A stretch of DNA of 64,000 nt from Pseudomonadota bacterium (GTDB lineage: Bacteria; Bdellovibrionota; Bacteriovoracia; Bacteriovoracales; Bacteriovoracaceae): contig JAIYBW010000004.1 of the NCBI GenBank assembly GCA_027488375.1, forward strand, positions 744,001 to 808,000. The letters run 5' to 3'. Numbering within the stretch: the stretch's first letter is position 1; each line of letters begins with the position of its first letter. Below are positions 26,661-42,133 of the stretch, piece by piece. The notes under the pieces were generated by a model. That model did no database searches. It worked only from the letters and a program-made list of their open reading frames with translations, and was not told the origin of the DNA. Made by a program: the position numbers and the translations under genes.

Positions 26661-27443
26661 TCAAAGTTCAGCGGAAACTAAGATCATACTATAAGAGATC
26701 TGATACTCCCCACTTCTGACTTCCTCATCAATAAATTGAAGAATCTGAGCGGTTTCAGGGTCATTCATGGCCCTGCCACTCATCCTCGAATAGCACTGCA
26801 CTTCTTGCCTTAAATAAAGAGCAAGATCATTCAAATCGATAGTCTTCATCGAAAAGGGAATATGCTCCACCTTGATATTCTGAAAATCAAGCTTCTGAAG
26901 CAAAGGTACGACATTCTGCCCGCCCTTGGACTCCACTGAAATTTTTGTACAGAAGTCCTTCACAAGCTGAGTGAGCTTATCGAAATCCTTATGGGGAGGG
27001 TGGCAACTAAACTGAGACCAATCCAGATCAATAATCCAAAAGCGAGAGGGTCGTTTGGATTTTAACTTCAATAGATCCAAGATTTTTTGAGCGTTATCCA
27101 CATGAAGGAGAAAGTACCTCATCAAAAAGCCATCAAAACGAGAAAAATCATAGGTGGATTCGCGAGCAAACATATCGACCTGAGAAAACTCAAGATTCTC
27201 TCGCACTCTCTTCTGCCCGCTTTCAATGCATTGTTTGCGCTTATCAATACCCTTAAATTGAATCTGAGGATGATCAAGGGCCAGGCGCGCGACAAATGTG
27301 CCGTTGCCACAGCCCACATCTAAAATCTGTGAACACTCTTTAAATCCATGACGGATGAGAAAATCTAAATGATCAAAATAAGAAATCTTCACTTGAAGAT
27401 CGAGGTGACTTTCCACAAAGGCATCAAGTTCGGATGAGCTCAT
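26661..27443 (-). CDS. SAM-dependent methyltransferase
   Basis: 260 residues. Motif I ILDVGCGNGTFVARLA (about 38-53) and the acidic loop FKGIDKRKQCIESGQKRV are clear; DGFLMRYFLLHVDNAQKILDLLKLKSK covers motif IV/V. Substrate unknown. Confidence 0.85.
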   Translation of the reverse strand: MSSSELDAFVESHLDLQVKISYFDHLDFLIRHGFKECSQILDVGCGNGTFVARLALDHPQIQFKGIDKRKQCIESGQKRVRENLEFSQVDMFARESTYDFSRFDGFLMRYFLLHVDNAQKILDLLKLKSKRPSRFWIIDLDWSQFSCHPPHKDFDKLTQLVKDFCTKISVESKGGQNVVPLLQKLDFQNIKVEHIPFSMKTIDLNDLALYLRQEVQCYSRMSGRAMNDPETAQILQFIDEEVRSGEYQISYSMILVSAEL

Positions 27444-27583
27444 AGGCCCTCATTTTTTATGCGCCCACTCCAAATTGTTGTGGCTTCATATCGAGTTGAT
27501 AGAAGCCTTTGGAATTTAAATAACGAAACAAGCCTTTCAATATAAAAAATATAGATTGAAAAGCAGGGCCGCATGCCAACTTA

Positions 27584-29383
27584 TTATTGAGCAAGAACTC
27601 CCATCGCCTCATGGATTTTATCGTCAGGACTTACATTCTTTGGAAAATCTCCATTGGGAGGTAATTCAAACTGATGACCATTATCCCTTGTTATTGTAGG
27701 CAAGAAACCACTTGGAACTGATGTAGGATGGGAAACATCATTGCCTAAATCTCCTACTTTCATGGAATTTTCGTCATATAGTCCTGAAGCTACAAATTCA
27801 GTTAAGTTATTTAAATCCTCATCTGATAGTTTGAGTGGAAATTGCGCTGTATCTGTTCCAAAATCAAGGTAATTATAAGGGACAAGCTGATCTCTTTGGA
27901 AAAAGAAATCATAAAATTGAGAACCATAATTAGCTGTATTAAATAATCTTTCGTTGATTGGTCCTCTTAGATGGTATTTTATTGCATTATTCAATGCTAG
28001 CCGTGCTCTCTCCTTAAAATTTGCAGCTTTTCGAGATTGCGCCTTCTCCGTTCCATGATGAAAATACGGAAAGGTTTCAACGACATTTCTCAAAGTTGGC
28101 GTTCTAAATTTGAAACAATCAACTTCTTCGAAGGTCGCATTAGAACGACCGATATCAGGTGCATAATTGGCTTCGGTTTGTATGTTATTGCCAGGGACAT
28201 GGCACTTCGGAACTGTGCCTCGTTGAGCTCTCTGCCCATGAAAAAAACCACTCCTGATGTTACCAGTAAAAGATGGTCTAGAAAGTGAGCTTGAAACATC
28301 GCTCACAACTCCTAGAGCGTGAAACTGATTGTCAGTAAATTGAGGAGGGGCGTGACAATTAATACAACCGGCACCAACGTGTTCTTTTCCATTAAGTACA
28401 AATTTCTCTCCCGGCTTAGTCACAAAAATACTGAGACCGATTAACTGTTCTTTCGATAAACTACTTTCGCCTTTAACAAATCGATCATAAGGGGTATTTT
28501 TGCTCACGTGGGTTACAATAAAGGCACTTAATGCAACTCCAATAAATTTATCGGTAATTTTATCGATACCGTAAACTTCTTTAAATAGATTTCTATACTC
28601 TTTGACACTATTCAGTTTCGCAACAGTAAGAGCAACACATTCATTTCTGTTCGGAACTGATAACTCTCCGCTCGGTCTTAATCTTGGAACACCACTCACC
28701 AACACATCTTGTGCATTAAACTGCTGAGTGTCCTTGCCTGAGTATGGATTCACAAAATTAGTATGACCAAGCAACACTGGCTCAGAAAAAAGAGGGCCAC
28801 CTTGCCTAAAAATATTTTCTCCATCAATAGTTAATGGGTTACCTCCGCAAAGCTCCTCTGGCGTGTGTAAAGGAAGTAAAGTTTGAAAAAAAAGATCACC
28901 AAAACGACCGTCCCACAAAAGACCTGAATCAGTTTCTTTATTAAGTCTATATCCTACATTGACAGTCGAAAGTGTATTTCTAAACATTTTAAGCTTTGAT
29001 CGAAATCCAAAGCCATCATCACCGACTTCACGATTAGTCGCTATAGTTCCCGTGGCAAATTCCTTACCTACATTATCTCCAGTAGGCCCACCAATACCGA
29101 GTGCACCCACACTGAGACCTATACCATCCGCAAAGCCATGATTTGTGAGATGGCAAGTGGCACAACTCACATCATTATTTCGAGACAAAATAGGGTCGTT
29201 AAATATTTTTCTACCTAGCTCTAGCTCAAGCTGACTTGGCTTGCGACCAAAAATACTCATGTAATTAATTTCGGGCATCTCAACGAGATGATCTTTAAAC
29301 TTATGACGAACTTCTTTTTCAAGAATTATTAAATCTTGGTTACAACTCACGAGAAGCAACAAAATAAATAGTTTAGAGACCAA
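27584..29383 (-). CDS. Di-haem cytochrome c peroxidase/MauG-like lipoprotein
   Basis: 599 residues from a TTG start backed by GGAGG six bases upstream. A lipobox LLVSC (Cys14) anchors it in a membrane. Two haem c sites are present: CATCH at 74-78 and CINCH at 340-344. Surrounding sequence (GRKIFNDPILSRNNDVSCATCH, NTPYDRFVKGESSLS) is characteristic of the CCP/MauG superfamily. At 599 residues it is much longer than the usual 350, with an insertion between the haems and a long C-terminal part. It overlaps the preceding pilin-like gene by 11 bases and is the last gene of that operon, so it may oxidatively modify or serve the pilus-like structure (inference). Confidence 0.9.
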   Translation of the reverse strand: MVSKLFILLLLVSCNQDLIILEKEVRHKFKDHLVEMPEINYMSIFGRKPSQLELELGRKIFNDPILSRNNDVSCATCHLTNHGFADGIGLSVGALGIGGPTGDNVGKEFATGTIATNREVGDDGFGFRSKLKMFRNTLSTVNVGYRLNKETDSGLLWDGRFGDLFFQTLLPLHTPEELCGGNPLTIDGENIFRQGGPLFSEPVLLGHTNFVNPYSGKDTQQFNAQDVLVSGVPRLRPSGELSVPNRNECVALTVAKLNSVKEYRNLFKEVYGIDKITDKFIGVALSAFIVTHVSKNTPYDRFVKGESSLSKEQLIGLSIFVTKPGEKFVLNGKEHVGAGCINCHAPPQFTDNQFHALGVVSDVSSSLSRPSFTGNIRSGFFHGQRAQRGTVPKCHVPGNNIQTEANYAPDIGRSNATFEEVDCFKFRTPTLRNVVETFPYFHHGTEKAQSRKAANFKERARLALNNAIKYHLRGPINERLFNTANYGSQFYDFFFQRDQLVPYNYLDFGTDTAQFPLKLSDEDLNNLTEFVASGLYDENSMKVGDLGNDVSHPTSVPSGFLPTITRDNGHQFELPPNGDFPKNVSPDDKIHEAMGVLAQ

Positions 29384-30272
29384 TGGATCCTCCCATGCTA
29401 TTTACACCTTCTACGGCGTAATCAAAATCTTCAGTTAATTGGACAGAACGAACAGAAAGAAAGTCTTGGCAGCCTTGCTTAGCAGTTCCAGTTACAATAC
29501 GCTGGCTAATGCACTCATTATAAAATGTGAACACTCGTGCAGATAAAATATTTTCATTTGATTGGTTTGAAAAAATAAAATATCCGATACTTGATACAGA
29601 TTCAAAATCACGTTTTGTAAGAATGGATCTGATTGAGTTATCTTTTGGATCAAATCTGAAAATTTGAACACCATAATTAGAGTTTTTATTGAACACCGGA
29701 TTTGTGCACATTGGATTAGATCGAAGACAGCAATGAACACTATAACCATTCGTCGTGCTTCTTATAAAGGGCCAGAGGTTATTTTTTTGAAGAGTATTAT
29801 AATTCAAGGAATTAGTATTCAACATATTAGATAAAGGTAAGCATGTCGAAATGTAAGTGAGATACCTATCGCCTAATTTCCTCCTCACTAAAAAACTTGT
29901 GAGATAAGGTCCAACAGAAGTAGGAAGTGGAGCTATGGGATTAGTGATATGACTTAAAAGTGCTTGTCCATTTAATTGAGTAGAATTTCTGCTCAATGTA
30001 TTTCCATTACCAAGCTTATAAAAAAGGTTCAAATCAAATTGATTTTTTTTCAATCCCTTGAGCTGCAATTTAAGGAGCTTCACTCCTTTAACTTGCATTT
30101 GGAATTGAGCTTCCTTGCGCGCAGAAGCTTTTGAATTTAATTGGATCATATCAAGAATTTTAGCCGCTATTAAACCAACCCCAGAGAGAAGTCCTAAGGC
30201 AACAAGCACCTCTAAAAGACTAAAGCCACGAGAGTTCAGGCGATTCTTATTGCGCAACTTGAATGATACCAA
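29373..30272 (-). CDS. Prepilin-like protein with class III-type N-terminus (PilV/GspI-like)
   Basis: 299 residues from a TTG start placed after GGAGGGG. The prepilin peptidase site RG|FSLLEVLVALGLLSGVGLIAAKIL begins at Gly16/Phe17 with Glu at +5, so it is cleaved, methylated and inserted into a type IV pilus or type II secretion pseudopilus. The C-terminal globular part has several Cys (STCLPL, HCCLRSNPMCTNP, CISQRIV, KQGCQDFLS). It overlaps the flanking genes on both sides. Confidence 0.85.
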   Translation of the reverse strand: MVSFKLRNKNRLNSRGFSLLEVLVALGLLSGVGLIAAKILDMIQLNSKASARKEAQFQMQVKGVKLLKLQLKGLKKNQFDLNLFYKLGNGNTLSRNSTQLNGQALLSHITNPIAPLPTSVGPYLTSFLVRRKLGDRYLTYISTCLPLSNMLNTNSLNYNTLQKNNLWPFIRSTTNGYSVHCCLRSNPMCTNPVFNKNSNYGVQIFRFDPKDNSIRSILTKRDFESVSSIGYFIFSNQSNENILSARVFTFYNECISQRIVTGTAKQGCQDFLSVRSVQLTEDFDYAVEGVNSMGGSIGL

Positions 30273-33171
30273 CTTCCCCTCCGCTCCAATTGGCCAATGC
30301 CATCTTCATCATGAATCTAAAATAGAAATTTGAAGTATTTTTTGCTTTAGAAATTTCATCTACTGTAGGCAATCTCTCGCTACTCGCACAAGAACTTCGA
30401 ATAACAATTTCGCCCTTTGACTGGTTAAAGCAAGCTTTCACAGCATTAGCAGGCTCCTCACTAAGAGCTAAAAATTTACCTTCAAAATTAATATATTTTG
30501 TCTGATCCTGATTAAACATTTCTCCTACATCCATACCTGTATCTGATTTCACATTCACCCACACAGGATTTAACTCTGACTCTGCCCAAGCAGTAGGGAA
30601 AGGATGTTTAGGATGATTAGGATTCACTAATTGATACGCCACCTCCCAACCAGAGGTTGTGAGCGGAGGTAAAAAAGCTCCATTGCTATTTTTACAAATA
30701 TTACCAGCCTCATCAAACTTGTTTGTTTTCTGGCTAGAAATATAGATCTTATGTGGGAAATTTTTCTCACGACATAAAACACGTAAATTTTCGTTACTAG
30801 ATTGACCGTAAGGTTTATTTTTCTGAACAAACTTTACGCCTTTAAAGCGCGGAGTGTGAAAAAGTAAACCATAGTTTTTTGAATCACTCGAACTGTTGAG
30901 GTAAAGACTTTCTGAAATTTTTTTAACAACAGTCTCACCCTTGCCATCAAAATGAATCCCCCACTTTACGTTCGGATCCAAAGCATCTGTAGGAATCTCA
31001 GGAGCTGGAGCATAGACATATCCCGCATTATCAACTTTGAGACCGACCCAAAACTTTTGACTTAAAAGTGTTGGCTTGTCTCCGCTTTTGTCAGCATAAT
31101 CTCTAAGACTAGTTTCTTGGTTAAGACCGACTGGAGAGAAAAAGCTTCCTTGAGTTATAAAATTCATGACCACCATTGTGGCATCTGGTGAGATGTCGTC
31201 GCTGGCAGCACTGATACCGAGAATTTCTAATCCACTAGCGTCTAAGTTACCATCCTGTGTTAACAAAGTCTTGAATGGAGCCTTTTTAATATCCTCTCTC
31301 CCAAGGCGGAAACATATTTCATTAGCAGCATCATAGTTTCCATTCACTAAAGCTTCTGACCCAGCAGGGGCAGAGCTCGTTGGCCTCAAGACTTCCCGAG
31401 CAAGCATGTGCTTACCAAAGGCAAAACAAAGCACAGGTAATTGAGTACTACAGGATTCGGAGATAAACTCAAGACCATTGTTATCACCATTCTTCAATTT
31501 AGCAGAAAGGCAAGAGCTTGCATAAACCTCACTTGGGGTTGGGTATAATTCATAAAAATTCGATACATGATTTTCATATTGAACACACTCAGGAACTCCA
31601 ACATCTAAAGGCTCAGTTGGTTGGTTATGCATGACTCCAAAAGTCCCAAGTCCGAACTGATCACAGTTTTTCATATAGCAAGCCGTACATCCTACAGGCC
31701 CAGTGGAAATGCTAAAAGTATCCACGGTACCTGGAGGAAGAGCTCCTGCATTAACTTTATAACTAAATGTGGAGGTGTAGTGATTGGTAGGATTACTATT
31801 ATAATTGGAACTCGCCACACATATATTTCGGCATATACTGTTAGCAGAAAGATTATCATTAACATCACTTAACTTCGCGGTGATCGTTTGTTCTGCACCT
31901 ATGATCATAGGGACTTTAATAGGACCAAACCATGTATAATACCAATTATCGTTAGGACCTTTTCTGTAAGTTCTTCCACCCAAATCAAAAGACTGTGCAA
32001 AAGTCACAGGGAGCTCGACTTCGCTCTTGTTTTTAAATATGACTTTAGGAGCAATCTGAATAGTGTTACCGGAATTAACAAGAACGTTTGGTGCGACATA
32101 AGCTGCTCGAATCAAATTTTCTATTTCTTGATACTCCCTTTCCGCTCCTAATTTCTGGATACAACGAAAACTTCTCTCATTACAAGCGGAGTAGACAGGC
32201 CCAGAGTCAGGGTTCGTATTAGATACCTGATCTTGAGATTGCAAGAACTGTGATCCTAAAGTTCCACCAATCACACCTGAGCGGATTTGCGAATTTGTAG
32301 GAGTTAAATCAAGCGGAGGATTAGTGTTAGAACTTAGTGAATCACTACGAAATCCTGCTTGATTAAAGACCGTATTATTATCAGGATCCCCGAAGGCATT
32401 TGCGGTGAGTGAAATTCTTTTACTCGTTGTAGGATCATCACAAACACCTAAATCTCCGGCCCATATAAATCCTCTAATAAAGCCTCTCCCGAGACTTGAA
32501 CTAGAGGTGTCGGCACCACTTTTGTAAGTTGTTTTAATCGTGTATTCGAATCCAATTGCTTTCAGATCATATTTTGCTAATCCATTAGGCTCTGGATTTA
32601 TTTCTCCAAACGAAATGTCTGATGCAGGGTTTGTAACAATTGGCTTAATATTGATTTCAAAAACAGGATCCAGTTTTGTCATCATGACTTTTGAAAGACC
32701 GATTCCGCTATTAGCGTTCATATCAAGCTTAAAGCATTTTCCATATTTTGATGATAACTGACAGCTCTGTCCCTGGGCGACTGGCAAGAAACCACCAAAT
32801 TTTGCTGACCACATAGCTGGCGGAAATAATTCATCTGTACTGGGTCTTGGCAATTGAATGTAGACGTTAGAAAGCTGAGAGGCGAGGGAAGAGACGCTAA
32901 TTTTCGAGCACAAGCCCGAAGTGAGCTTAGGAATTGCTGAATTGGCCACTACCGTCTTTGTATCTAAAAAGACAGATTTCAATTTTTTCTCAACGGTCGA
33001 TGTTAAAGAGATCGCATCAACTTTTCTGATGGCCGAATCCTCACCTTTTTTTGACATCTTTGACAAATTTATTGCGGCAACAAGACCGACACCAAGTACA
33101 GCAATTGAGCCAATGACACTTACAATACTTAAGCCATCTTGATTTTTAAAAAACTTATTCATTTTTTTCAT
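30247..33171 (-). CDS. Very large pilin-like protein with C-type-lectin-like segments
   Basis: 974 residues, start preceded by AAAGG. The N-terminus KNQDG|LSIVSVIGSIAVLGVGLVAAINL resembles a prepilin but has Ser instead of Glu at +5, typical of tip-located minor pilins. The C-terminal 400 residues contain two stretches like degenerate C-type-lectin domains (YDAANEICFRLGRED then FWVGLKVD; KFDEAGNICKNSNGAFLPPL then PVWVNVKS). A tip adhesin is the likely role. The Cys content is high, implying disulphides. Confidence 0.75.
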   Translation of the reverse strand: MKKMNKFFKNQDGLSIVSVIGSIAVLGVGLVAAINLSKMSKKGEDSAIRKVDAISLTSTVEKKLKSVFLDTKTVVANSAIPKLTSGLCSKISVSSLASQLSNVYIQLPRPSTDELFPPAMWSAKFGGFLPVAQGQSCQLSSKYGKCFKLDMNANSGIGLSKVMMTKLDPVFEINIKPIVTNPASDISFGEINPEPNGLAKYDLKAIGFEYTIKTTYKSGADTSSSSLGRGFIRGFIWAGDLGVCDDPTTSKRISLTANAFGDPDNNTVFNQAGFRSDSLSSNTNPPLDLTPTNSQIRSGVIGGTLGSQFLQSQDQVSNTNPDSGPVYSACNERSFRCIQKLGAEREYQEIENLIRAAYVAPNVLVNSGNTIQIAPKVIFKNKSEVELPVTFAQSFDLGGRTYRKGPNDNWYYTWFGPIKVPMIIGAEQTITAKLSDVNDNLSANSICRNICVASSNYNSNPTNHYTSTFSYKVNAGALPPGTVDTFSISTGPVGCTACYMKNCDQFGLGTFGVMHNQPTEPLDVGVPECVQYENHVSNFYELYPTPSEVYASSCLSAKLKNGDNNGLEFISESCSTQLPVLCFAFGKHMLAREVLRPTSSAPAGSEALVNGNYDAANEICFRLGREDIKKAPFKTLLTQDGNLDASGLEILGISAASDDISPDATMVVMNFITQGSFFSPVGLNQETSLRDYADKSGDKPTLLSQKFWVGLKVDNAGYVYAPAPEIPTDALDPNVKWGIHFDGKGETVVKKISESLYLNSSSDSKNYGLLFHTPRFKGVKFVQKNKPYGQSSNENLRVLCREKNFPHKIYISSQKTNKFDEAGNICKNSNGAFLPPLTTSGWEVAYQLVNPNHPKHPFPTAWAESELNPVWVNVKSDTGMDVGEMFNQDQTKYINFEGKFLALSEEPANAVKACFNQSKGEIVIRSSCASSERLPTVDEISKAKNTSNFYFRFMMKMALANWSGGEVGIIQVAQ

Positions 33172-33197
33172 ATAAACCTTTTACCCAATTTATTTTT

Positions 33198-34544
33198 TTA
33201 GTGCGTTGGAATTTCTTGAATTTCAGTGGTGGTCTCAAGTTTCGTTTGAAAGCTTGAATCTTCAACGATTAATCTCACCGACCTTGCTGGTTCCATTTTC
33301 GATAGAGAAGTATTTTTATAATTTGCGGGGATAACATAACTCATTGAAATTTTATCAGAGCCATTTGATGACATGAATGAAGCAATAAATTGCTCAACCT
33401 GATCAAGCTTGATCGGCGAAACATCAATGTTATAAGTGATGGTCCCAGAATTAACAAAATGCTGATTTTCTTGAGAGTCTTCAGCGTCACACTTTTCAAC
33501 ACTCCAGCTTGACTGAGGTTCATCTGACCACCAGCACTTGCCTGTGGCCTGAGACACCATCAATTGTCTTTTAACGGTTTCATTTCTTGAGTAGCAGGTG
33601 ACCGTATCTGTCCATGTCACTTTCTCCATCGGCATGAGGTAATCTTTTCCAGGCATTGCATTGACTACGGAAGGAGCTGGGAATACACCAGGAAACAAAG
33701 TTTGATCTAATTTGATATCCTTTTGTACTTGCATCTCATACAGAACGCCGGGTCCCAAATTCACAGTTGTCGCAGAAACAGGAACAGATGGAGTATAGGT
33801 GTAATTCTGATCTCCCCTACAGGCCGGATTATCGTTCTTGCCAACTGAAACCTCACATGATCTTTTGCAATTGGCAACATTCACTGTCACTTTCGGAATA
33901 GCAATCGGTCTTCGTGTCGAAAAATACTCGATAATTTCCTTATTCTTATTTTCAGCAGACCCAGCTGATGTGTTTTGAACTTCAACAATTACTTTTATCA
34001 GAACAAATGCTCTATCGTTATCGGATTTTAAAACTTTGAGTGGTATTTTCCCAAGGGACTCTGACAGTTGAAGTGAATCTGTAAAGGCATCATAAAGCTT
34101 TAGACCGATTTTTCCTTTAAACTTTGTAGCTTGCGCCCCATTAGAGTCACTGTCATTAATAATTGAACTATCTACATTAAATACAAGAAATCCCTGTTCA
34201 TCAAATGATCCCTCATCTAGGCCAAGTTTTTGAGGTAAAATTGTCTGAAGCGTTCCATTAATCAACTGTAGACCAGTCCAGCGGCAACGATAAGTATCAG
34301 TCGATCCAGTAAAAGCTCCTTGCTTACAAATAACCATGTTTGAACTAATTAAGTAGTTCGCAATAGTTCTCATTTTGTCGATACCAATTAAAGAATCTTT
34401 TTGAGAATTAAGAACTCGGATACTCTTTTGCATATTATCTTGCGTTGACATGTAAAAAGTAATTCCGACACCTACAGCTGCAGCGACAATCAGGGCAAAT
34501 ATGAGAGCAGATCCACGTTGATTGCCTCTTAAAAAGTAATACAT
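33198..34544 (-). CDS. PilX-like minor pilin protein
   Basis: 448 residues from the ATG after GGGAG (an upstream in-frame ATG lacks a good signal). The N-terminus RGNQRG|SALIFALIVAAAVGVGITFYMS is a prepilin-type hydrophobic helix without Glu at +5, as in PilX/GspK proteins. The rest is soluble with a Cys-rich centre (CKRSCEVSVG, CYSRN). It opens an operon with the giant pilin-like protein, a PilV-like protein and the di-haem peroxidase. No pilus motor or secretin genes are nearby, so they must be elsewhere. Confidence 0.78.
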   Translation of the reverse strand: MYYFLRGNQRGSALIFALIVAAAVGVGITFYMSTQDNMQKSIRVLNSQKDSLIGIDKMRTIANYLISSNMVICKQGAFTGSTDTYRCRWTGLQLINGTLQTILPQKLGLDEGSFDEQGFLVFNVDSSIINDSDSNGAQATKFKGKIGLKLYDAFTDSLQLSESLGKIPLKVLKSDNDRAFVLIKVIVEVQNTSAGSAENKNKEIIEYFSTRRPIAIPKVTVNVANCKRSCEVSVGKNDNPACRGDQNYTYTPSVPVSATTVNLGPGVLYEMQVQKDIKLDQTLFPGVFPAPSVVNAMPGKDYLMPMEKVTWTDTVTCYSRNETVKRQLMVSQATGKCWWSDEPQSSWSVEKCDAEDSQENQHFVNSGTITYNIDVSPIKLDQVEQFIASFMSSNGSDKISMSYVIPANYKNTSLSKMEPARSVRLIVEDSSFQTKLETTTEIQEIPTH

Positions 34545-34758
34545 GTAGACTCCCTTCATTTAGACGGTAGCTTTCCTCTAAAATCTTCTCATGATCTGAC
34601 AAAAGCCTTATAAATATATGAGATTTATTGAATCATTTTTAATATATGAAGTACAGAAGCAATACATTACGAGAACATGCCTAGTTATTCTGTAAAATCT
34701 ATATTTTAATAGTGATAGAATAACCGACAAGAAAACTTGGCAAAAAACTGATGATCTC

Positions 34759-40190
<5,432 letters not shown>

Positions 40191-40429
40191 GAGAAAGCCT
40201 CTATTTCGTTTTTCAGAGGACTTATCGGCATCCCTCGCTAAAAAGTAAGGATCTATAAATACTAAGAAGGATCATCAAGGTGAGGGAAAAAATTAATCAT
40301 TTCAAGGCCTTTCAGGTGCATAAAATGCCCTCACTACATTCACTGTCTATTTTTTAAACATCTTAGAACTTAGAGCGAAAAGTTTACTAGAAACACTTCT
40401 CTCAACAACTTCTTTGATAATATTTGTCC

Positions 40430-41062
40430 ATGAAAAAAATATTTATAACGGCTTTAGTCTTAATCTCCACTTCCTCTTTTGCAGGCTTTGATAAGGGCGT
40501 ACGGAAAGCCACTTTAAGTCGAAATAAGTCTTTTGATATGCGAACCCTAGATCAGGTTGGCAGTACTATTGAAAATAAGAGAACTAGTGAAATTTTACGA
40601 AACCATTGCGAAAAAAGAGAAAAGTCTGGAGAATGTGAGGAAATCATTCACATCCTCAGCACTGATAATAAGGATCTCATCCTTCATGATCGTAAACATC
40701 AAACAATCAAACAGAGTGTCGGTTTTATCAAATTCCGTCTCGATATGAGTTTCAGAGAATCTACATTAAACTTTAGTGATTTTGATTCAAATTACCGTCG
40801 TAGTGCAGGTGATTTCACAGGCTATTTAGGAATGAACTGTATTTATGAACCAAAAACTTGTGCCCTCCTTGTTTTATTGCCAGTGACAATTGCGGCAGAC
40901 CTTGTCATGCTTCCGATTGATATCACCATCAACGAATCTCAAAGAATTAATGTGAGAAAGAGGGCCAAACTTTTTATCAAAAATCTTGAAAGCGATGAAG
41001 AGAAAATTGAACTAAGCAATAGAGCTTTCAACTCAATGCTCAAAGGATTGTCTCAGTTTTAA
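40430..41062 (+). CDS. Exported protein with a central hydrophobic segment
   Basis: 210 residues from the ATG that opens a signal peptide (MKKIFITALVLISTSSFA); a TTG two codons upstream is less likely. The segment CIYEPKTCALLVLLPVTIAADLVMLPIDITI resembles the membrane-embedded motif of YceK/YidQ-like small proteins. Function unknown. Confidence 0.6.
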   Translation: MKKIFITALVLISTSSFAGFDKGVRKATLSRNKSFDMRTLDQVGSTIENKRTSEILRNHCEKREKSGECEEIIHILSTDNKDLILHDRKHQTIKQSVGFIKFRLDMSFRESTLNFSDFDSNYRRSAGDFTGYLGMNCIYEPKTCALLVLLPVTIAADLVMLPIDITINESQRINVRKRAKLFIKNLESDEEKIELSNRAFNSMLKGLSQF

Positions 41063-41208
41063 CTCATCGATCATGTGGCGTTAGTCTCATTTAAGCGTCG
41101 TAGAATTTCAATCATGCTCGATAAGATATTCTGGAATTCCCCAGGACTGCTTTCGTGACATGATGATTAAATTTGATAACTTCACTACCGTCTTTACTTG
41201 GATTATTT

Positions 41209-42078
41209 TTATTTAAATATCAAATTGTCATGGGTGCTGTTCTTGCTTTTAAAGGCTTCTGACAAAGCGAAGTCTACTTCCGAACGATAAAAATCATTTT
41301 TAATTTTTCCCTCTGTATCTCTTAACCGAATATCCCTAGGCTGCCAGTAGTACATGGGTGTTTCAATTAAAAAACAATCTTCGACATCTGAACCCATCGA
41401 ATTTTCGGTCATCTTTTTAACTTCTTTGCAGTTAACTTTGGTTTTAATGAACTGGTCCGTCCACTCTTTTAAGGGCATGGGATAGGTGGTGTAGCGGCGA
41501 TCTAAAATAACACGAGAGGACTTATTTAAATCCTTAACATACACAGTTGGCGTCACATGAAACCACCAAGGGAAATGATGGGCCCGGATGTATTTTAATG
41601 TGAAGAACATAAAAAGCTTCATTGAACGGAGAGCGATGCGCTTATTTTCCTCATAGGCCCAAACGTGTGCCATATTATAGCACTGCCCACCATTCTCCTT
41701 GTAATTGTCTCTCATCGATTGAAATATTTTGTACGCCATTTCAATATTGGGAAGGAGTGACGGCGAATAAGCATTAGAGGGAGAGGAGGAAAGATTCTTC
41801 TCCAAAGGGAAATTGACCTTCAAGCTTCTGAGTGAGAGGACGTTTTGCGCTTTATCGATCTCAAACTCAAAAAAATGAGAGGCCATAAAACCTGTTGTGA
41901 TGGATTTAAAAAGTTCATGCTCCGTGGTCGATAAGAAAAGTACAAGACCATTTTCTAACAAAAGAAGATGGGGATCTTCATATTGACCTAAGTCTACTGC
42001 CTCAATCTTTGCTCTTATTGTTGTTACTGAAAAGCATGGGAACGAAAATAAAAAAAGTAGCAGAAGAATTACTTTCAT
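41209..42078 (-). CDS. Secreted protein-glutaminase-like cysteine hydrolase (tentative)
   Basis: 289 residues with a signal peptide ending near CFS. Three segments match the layout of protein-glutaminase enzymes: GGQCYNMAHVW with candidate nucleophile Cys133, WWFHVTPTVYV with His174, and SRVILDRRY with Asp193. In that family these form a Cys-His-Asp triad that deamidates protein glutamines. Overall similarity beyond the triad cannot be judged by eye, so the call is a hypothesis. Confidence 0.5.
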   Translation of the reverse strand: MKVILLLLFLFSFPCFSVTTIRAKIEAVDLGQYEDPHLLLLENGLVLFLSTTEHELFKSITTGFMASHFFEFEIDKAQNVLSLRSLKVNFPLEKNLSSSPSNAYSPSLLPNIEMAYKIFQSMRDNYKENGGQCYNMAHVWAYEENKRIALRSMKLFMFFTLKYIRAHHFPWWFHVTPTVYVKDLNKSSRVILDRRYTTYPMPLKEWTDQFIKTKVNCKEVKKMTENSMGSDVEDCFLIETPMYYWQPRDIRLRDTEGKIKNDFYRSEVDFALSEAFKSKNSTHDNLIFK

Positions 42079-42133
42079 ATCGTTTCCTGAATTAATGGGA
42101 AAAGGGCCCCTGCCAAAAGCAGGGGCCTCTCAA

